The position numbers and the translations under genes were made by a program. The notes beneath the pieces are model-generated. The model saw only the letters and a program-made list of their open reading frames with translations, was not told the origin of the DNA and ran no database searches. From Nonomuraea candida (GTDB lineage Bacteria > Actinomycetota > Actinomycetes > Streptosporangiales > Streptosporangiaceae), in assembly GCF_000725485.1 (NCBI RefSeq), contig NZ_JOAG01000020.1:124001-188000 (forward strand): DNA of 64,000 bases, written 5' to 3'. Below are positions 60,043-64,000 of this stretch, piece after piece (within the stretch, counting starts at the first letter, position 1; each line of letters starts with the position of its first letter).

Positions 60043-63000
60043 ATGGGGCGGCCCGAGCGCGACCTGAACCCGGAGAAGGACCCGCTGCACCGATTCGCCG
60101 CAGAGCTCAGGAAGTTGCGCGTCGAGGCGGGTAAACCGAGTTATCGCGAGCTGGCCAAACGCGCGCATTTCTCGGTCACGGCCCTCGCCGAGGCGGCCGG
60201 CGGCGCCGTCCTGCCGAGCCTCGCGGTCACCCTCGCCTATGTGGAGGCGTGCGGCGGGGACCGCCGGGAGTGGGAGGAGCGCTGGCACGCCCTGAACGGG
60301 CTGCTCAAGGGGGCGGCCGGGCAGGAGGGCCGGCCCGGGGAGCCCGGCGGGCACGCGGAACCCGGGGGACCTGGCGGGCGGGACGGCCCCGAAGGAGCCC
60401 CGTACCTGGGGCTGCGGACCTACCGGACGGAGGACGCGCGGCTGTTCGTGGGACGCGAGACGCTGGTGTCGGAGCTGCGCGACAGGCTGGACCGCACGTC
60501 GTTCCTGGCGGTGTTCGGGCCCTCGGGCGTCGGCAAGTCGTCGTTGCTCCGGGCGGGCCTGCTGCCGGCGCTGCGGGCGGAGCGGGCGCCCGGCGGCGGG
60601 AGCTGGCGGGTGGCGTTCCTGACTCCGGGGGAGCGGCCGCTGCGGGAGCTGGCCGTCCATCTGGCCAACGCGGCGAACGTGGCCGCCGCGCCGGTGCTCG
60701 ACGCGCTGCGCGCCGGCCCGTCGTCCGCGCGCACCGCGATGGCCCAGGCACTCGCCGCCCCGCCCGCCCCACCCCCGACCGCCCCTGCGCCGCCCACGCC
60801 GGCCTGGTGGCCGCGCTGCGGGACGCGCAGGTGCTGGTCGGCCCGATGGACGAGGACGGGATGCGCCGCGTGGTCAGGGTCCCGGCCGAGCGCGCCGGGC
60901 TGAAGGTCGAGCGCGAGCTGGTGGAGCTGGTCGTGGACGAGTCGCGGGGCCGCCCCGGGGCGTTGTCGCTGATCTCGCACGCGCTGCTGGAGACCTGGCG
61001 GCGGCGGCGCGGCGGCACGCTCACGGTCGCGGCGTACCGGGCGGCCGGCGGGGTGCGCGGCGCCGTCGCCCAGACCGCCGAGCGGGTGTACCAGGCGCTG
61101 CGGCCGGCGGAGCGCGAGCTCGTACGGCACCTGCTGTCACGCCTGATCGTGCCCGGCGAGGGCACCGAGGACACCCGCCGCCGCGCCGCCCGCACCGAGC
61201 TGGCCGAGGACGAGAGCACCGCGCGCATCCTGGCCGCGCTGGTCGCGGCCCGCCTGGTCACCGTGGACGAGGACACCGTGACGATCGCGCACGAGGCGCT
61301 GATCCCCGGCTGGCCCCGGCTGCGCGGCTGGCTGGAGGAGGACCGCGAGCTGCTCCTGGCCCACCGCCGGCTCACCGAGGCCGCCGCCGAGTGGGACCAG
61401 CACGACCGCGACGACGCCTTCCTGTACCGGGGGGCGCGCCTGAGCGCCTGGGACGGCCGGCCGGGCGACCGGCTCAACGCCCTGGAACGGGCCTTCCTCG
61501 ACGCCTCGCGGCACGAGGAGTCGGCCGCCCGCCTGCGGCGGCGCAGGCGGGCGCGGCTCCTGACGGGCGGGCTGGTCGCCGTGGTGCTCGTGGTCAGCAC
61601 CCTGGCCGGCGTCACCATGACGCAGGCCAGGCAGGTCGCCGAGCACCGGGACGTCGCCGTGTCCCGCCAGCTCGCCGCCGAGGCCAGGGGCGAGCTGGCG
61701 CTCGACCCCGAGCGCGGGCTGCGCCTGGCCAGGCGCGCCTACGCGACGTGGCCCACGGCGGAGGCGGACACGGCGCTGCGGCAGGCGCTGATCGACGACC
61801 GGCTGGTCGTCACGGTGCCGGGCTTCGGCCGCACCCTCGGCGTCGCCTTCTCGCCCAGCGGCGACCGGGTCGCCGTGACGACCGCCGACGGTCTCGTACG
61901 GGTGTGGGGCTGGCGGCGGGGCGGCCTGTCGGAGCGGCCGCCCGTCGTGCTGCGCGGGCACGAGGGGGAGGCGTGGAGCCCCGCGTTCAGCCCCGACGGC
62001 CGCCGCCTGGCCACCGCCGGGTTCGACGGCACCGTACGGGTGTGGGACCTGGCGGGCGGCCCGGCCCCGCGGGTTCCGCGCGTGCTGCGCGGGCACAAGG
62101 GGCCCGTGTGGGGGGTCGCCTTCGCCCCCGACGGGACCGGGGTCGCCTCGACGGGCGACGACGGCACCCTGCGCGTGTGGCCCCTGACCGGCCGCGCCGC
62201 CCCCGTCGTCAGGAAGGCGCACCGGGGCCCGGTCTGGGGCGTGGCCTACAGCCCCGACGGGCGGCACGTGGCCTCCGGCGGCGCGGACCACCTCATCCGC
62301 CTCTGGGACCTGCGGGGAAGGGCGGAGCCGGTCGTGCTGAAGGGCCACACGGCCATGGGCAAACGGCTGGCCTTCACCGCCGACGGCACCAGGCTGGCCA
62401 GCGCCGGCATCGACGGCACCGCCAGGGTGTGGGCGCTGGACGACCGCGACGCCGAGCCGGTCATGCTGCACGGGCACGAGGGCAGCGTGGAGGGGGTCGC
62501 GTTCAGCAGGGACGGGCACCGCCTGGCCGCCGCCGGCGACGACGGCTCGATCCGCGTCTTCAGCCCGGCCGGCGGCGGCGAGGCGCTGGTGCTGCGGGGG
62601 CACGACCGGGTCGTGTGGAACGCCGAGTTCAGCGCCGACGGCCGCCGCCTGGTCAGCGTCGGCGACGACGGCACCGTACGGATCTGGGACGCCACCGGCA
62701 TGGGCGCGCCCGTCGTCCTGCGCGGCCACCGCGACGAGGTGTGGAACCTGGCCCTGTCGCCCGACGGGACGAAGCTCGCCAGCGGCGGTGCTGACGCCAC
62801 CGTCCGCGTCTGGGAGGTGTCGGGCCACGCGTCCGACGAGGACCGCCCGGTCGTGCTGCGCGGTCACACCGGCCAGGTGTACGGGCTGGCCTTCGGCCCG
62901 GGCGGACGGCTGCTGGCCACCGGGAGCGGGGACGGCACCGTGCGCATCTGGGACACCGCCGGCACGGCCGGACCCCGCGTGCTGCGCGGGCACACCCAGC

Positions 63001-63689
63001 CGGTCGGCGCGGTGGCGTTCGCCCCCGACCGGCGGCACGTGGCCAGTGTCGGCAATGACGGATCCCTGCGCGTCTGGCCCGTCGGCGGCGCGGGGCCGCC
63101 GCGCGTGATCCGGGTCAGCCCCGAGATGCTGCGCTACGTGGCCTACAGCCCCGACGGCAGGTACGTGGCCACCGTCGGCCTGGACGGGCAGGTCCGCCTC
63201 TACGACACGAAAGCCTTCGGCGAGCCCGTCGTCCTGCGCGGGCACGAGGGCATGGTGTGGGCGGTGACCTTCAGCGCGGACGGGCGCCGCCTGGCCAGCG
63301 TCGGCAGCGACGCCACCGTACGCGTCTGGGACGTCACCGCCCCCGGCCGGGGCGCGCCGCTCGTGCTGCGCGGGCACCAGGGGGCGGTCTGGCAGGTGGC
63401 GTTCGCCCCCGACGGCCGGTGGGTGGGGACGAGCGGGCACGACGACACTCTGCGACTCTGGCGCGACGGCCGGCCCGGTACGCCCCTGACCGTCACGGGG
63501 TTCGCCGCCAGCGTCGAAGCCGTCGTCTTCCGCCCCGGGACCGGCCAGGGGGACGGCGCCGTACGGCGGGCCACCGCGCACGGGGACGGCACCGTGCGGT
63601 TGTGGTCCTGCGACGCCTGCGCCCCGATCGGCCGCATCCTCGCCGAGGCCGACGACCGCCTGACCCGCCCCACCGCACCCGCCGGCTGA
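60043..63689 (+). pseudogene. HTH-nSTAND-WD40 protein, broken by internal deletion/frameshift
   Basis: N-terminus (ATG 60043): HTH-like domain 'FAAELRKLRVEAGKPSYREL' and 'AKRAHFSVTALAEAAGG', then an nSTAND ATPase with 'YLGLRTYRTEDARLFVGRE' and Walker A 'FGPSGVGKSSLLRAG' (~residue 160). After 'TAMAQALAAP' (~60770) the frame is lost. The sequence resumes in another frame at 'CAAHAGLVAALRDAQVLVGP', so the Walker B segment (VDQFEE...RADF, about 60-70 residues in relatives) is missing. The rest is open to 63689: winged-helix/TPR part, one TM helix ('LLTGGLVAVVLVVSTLAGVT'), then about 14 WD40 repeats. Either a pseudogene or an assembly collapse in a C-rich tract. TAAGGT ends 6 nt before the ATG (leaderless pattern). 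Confidence 0.8.
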
Positions 63690-63691
63690 AA

Positions 63692-63709
63692 CCCGGGCCC
63701 CCGCCCGGG
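63692..63709 (+). terminator. Hairpin after the WD40 gene
   Basis: CCCGGGC (63692-63698), CCCC loop, GCCCGGG (63703-63709), 3 nt after the stop. Short but pure G/C. Confidence 0.55.
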
Positions 63710-63889
63710 CCCTCAGCGGGTCGTGAACGGGAACGCGCCCTTGGTCATGGCCGCGGCGCGCGACGGTCCCGGCGGGCCTCCAGCTCCTCCGGGCTGACCA
63801 CCGTCAGCCGAGCCCGGCCGGACCGGCTCCGCGTCCCCGCCCCAGGGGGCCACGGCGGGGCCACGGCGGGGCCGGGGACAATGAGGGAC

Positions 63890-64000
63890 ATGACACGCGC
63901 GGTGTACGTAGCGGCCGGTGAGGCGGGAAGCAACAAGGGGGCCATCGCCCTGGGCCTGGTCGAGCTGCTGTCACGGCAGGTCGGGACCGTGGGGGTGTTC
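63890..64000 (+). CDS. pta: Phosphate acetyltransferase, N-terminal part only
   Basis: Open to the window's right edge. MTRAVYVAAGEAGSNKGAIA followed by 'LGLVELLSRQVGTVGVF' matches the start of the long (~700 aa) Pta: a P-loop-like 'AAGEAGSNKGAIALGLVELL' of the N-terminal DRTGG-linked dethiobiotin-synthetase-like domain. Pta makes acetyl phosphate from acetyl-CoA. ATG at 63890 is favoured; an in-frame ATG at 63881 exists. GACAAT (63877-63882) could be a -10 for a leaderless start. The 180-bp gap before it shows no gene beyond small fragments. Confidence 0.8.
   Translation, partial: MTRAVYVAAGEAGSNKGAIALGLVELLSRQVGTVGVF

Noticed and set aside
63711..63880. Two short minus-strand segments ('VVSPEELEARRDRR' and 'MTKGAFPFTTR') as one frameshifted gene
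   Set aside because: They could be joined by a shift near 63760, but the product would be under 40 residues with no family and no start.

Overview
The window reads as chromosome of a very GC-rich filamentous actinomycete. Codon third positions are almost all G or C, GTG and TTG starts are frequent, secreted polysaccharide lyases are present, and TetR, MarR, IclR, MerR, PucR, AraC and LacI-type regulation is dense. A Streptosporangiaceae member (Nonomuraea-like) is my best guess; this is inference from style and gene content, not a database match. No rRNA, tRNA, CRISPR array, insertion sequence or prophage is visible.

Layout. 1-5.1 kb: a truncated AAA-ATPase regulator, a frameshifted flavin-type oxidase, a small secreted protein, and a deletion scar joining two decayed genes (class V aminotransferase and ABC permease). 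5.2-10.7 kb: aldo/keto reductase with a double operator, stand-alone CheB domain, SnoaL remnant, a large DUF6493-like protein and a VOC protein. 10.8-23.9 kb: assorted oxidoreductases, hydrolases, transporters and local regulators (TetR, three SDR proteins in the window, LLM oxidoreductase, RidA, AEC transporter, DUF3040, YnfA, HAD, PIG-L, epoxide hydrolase/MarR, ABC exporter).

24.3-33.3 kb is a carbohydrate-catabolism block. It holds a secreted PL8 polysaccharide lyase, then an IclR-controlled sugar-acid cluster (IlvD/Edd dehydratase, SDR, fumarylacetoacetate-hydrolase-family enzyme, frameshifted zinc dehydrogenase), then threonine deaminase. The cluster suggests a route acid sugar -> 2-keto-3-deoxy acid -> diketo acid -> pyruvate plus a small hydroxy acid. 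33.5-41.1 kb holds a TetR/azoreductase/SMR group, a DUF4386 membrane protein, a secreted pectate lyase and a secreted metalloprotease-like protein (each behind a LacI-type palindrome with an AGCGCT core), and a TetR/SDR pair.

41.2-49.1 kb is a histidine-utilisation operon without hutH: permease-hutU-M20 amidohydrolase-hutF-hutI, repressed by divergent hutC. NADP glutamate dehydrogenase follows 2.2 kb beyond hutC. 49.1-64 kb contains DUF2071, a MerR-methyltransferase fusion, an MreB-like ATPase, a DksA-type protein, a PucR regulator with a D-amino-acid oxidase-like enzyme, a secreted I36-like protein, an AraC regulator, a broken HTH-nSTAND-WD40 gene and the start of pta.

Two themes stand out. 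First, at least six genes are broken (frameshift, truncation or internal deletion), at about 3.1, 4.9, 7.6, 27.2, 37.9 and 60.8 kb. Second, short tandem duplications repeatedly include a stop codon, and in-frame 15/18-bp minisatellites sit inside coding regions. I do not see one clearly new biological system; the strongest leads are the regulatory architectures, the MerR-methyltransferase fusion, the stop-spanning duplications and the fold-back-associated frameshift.
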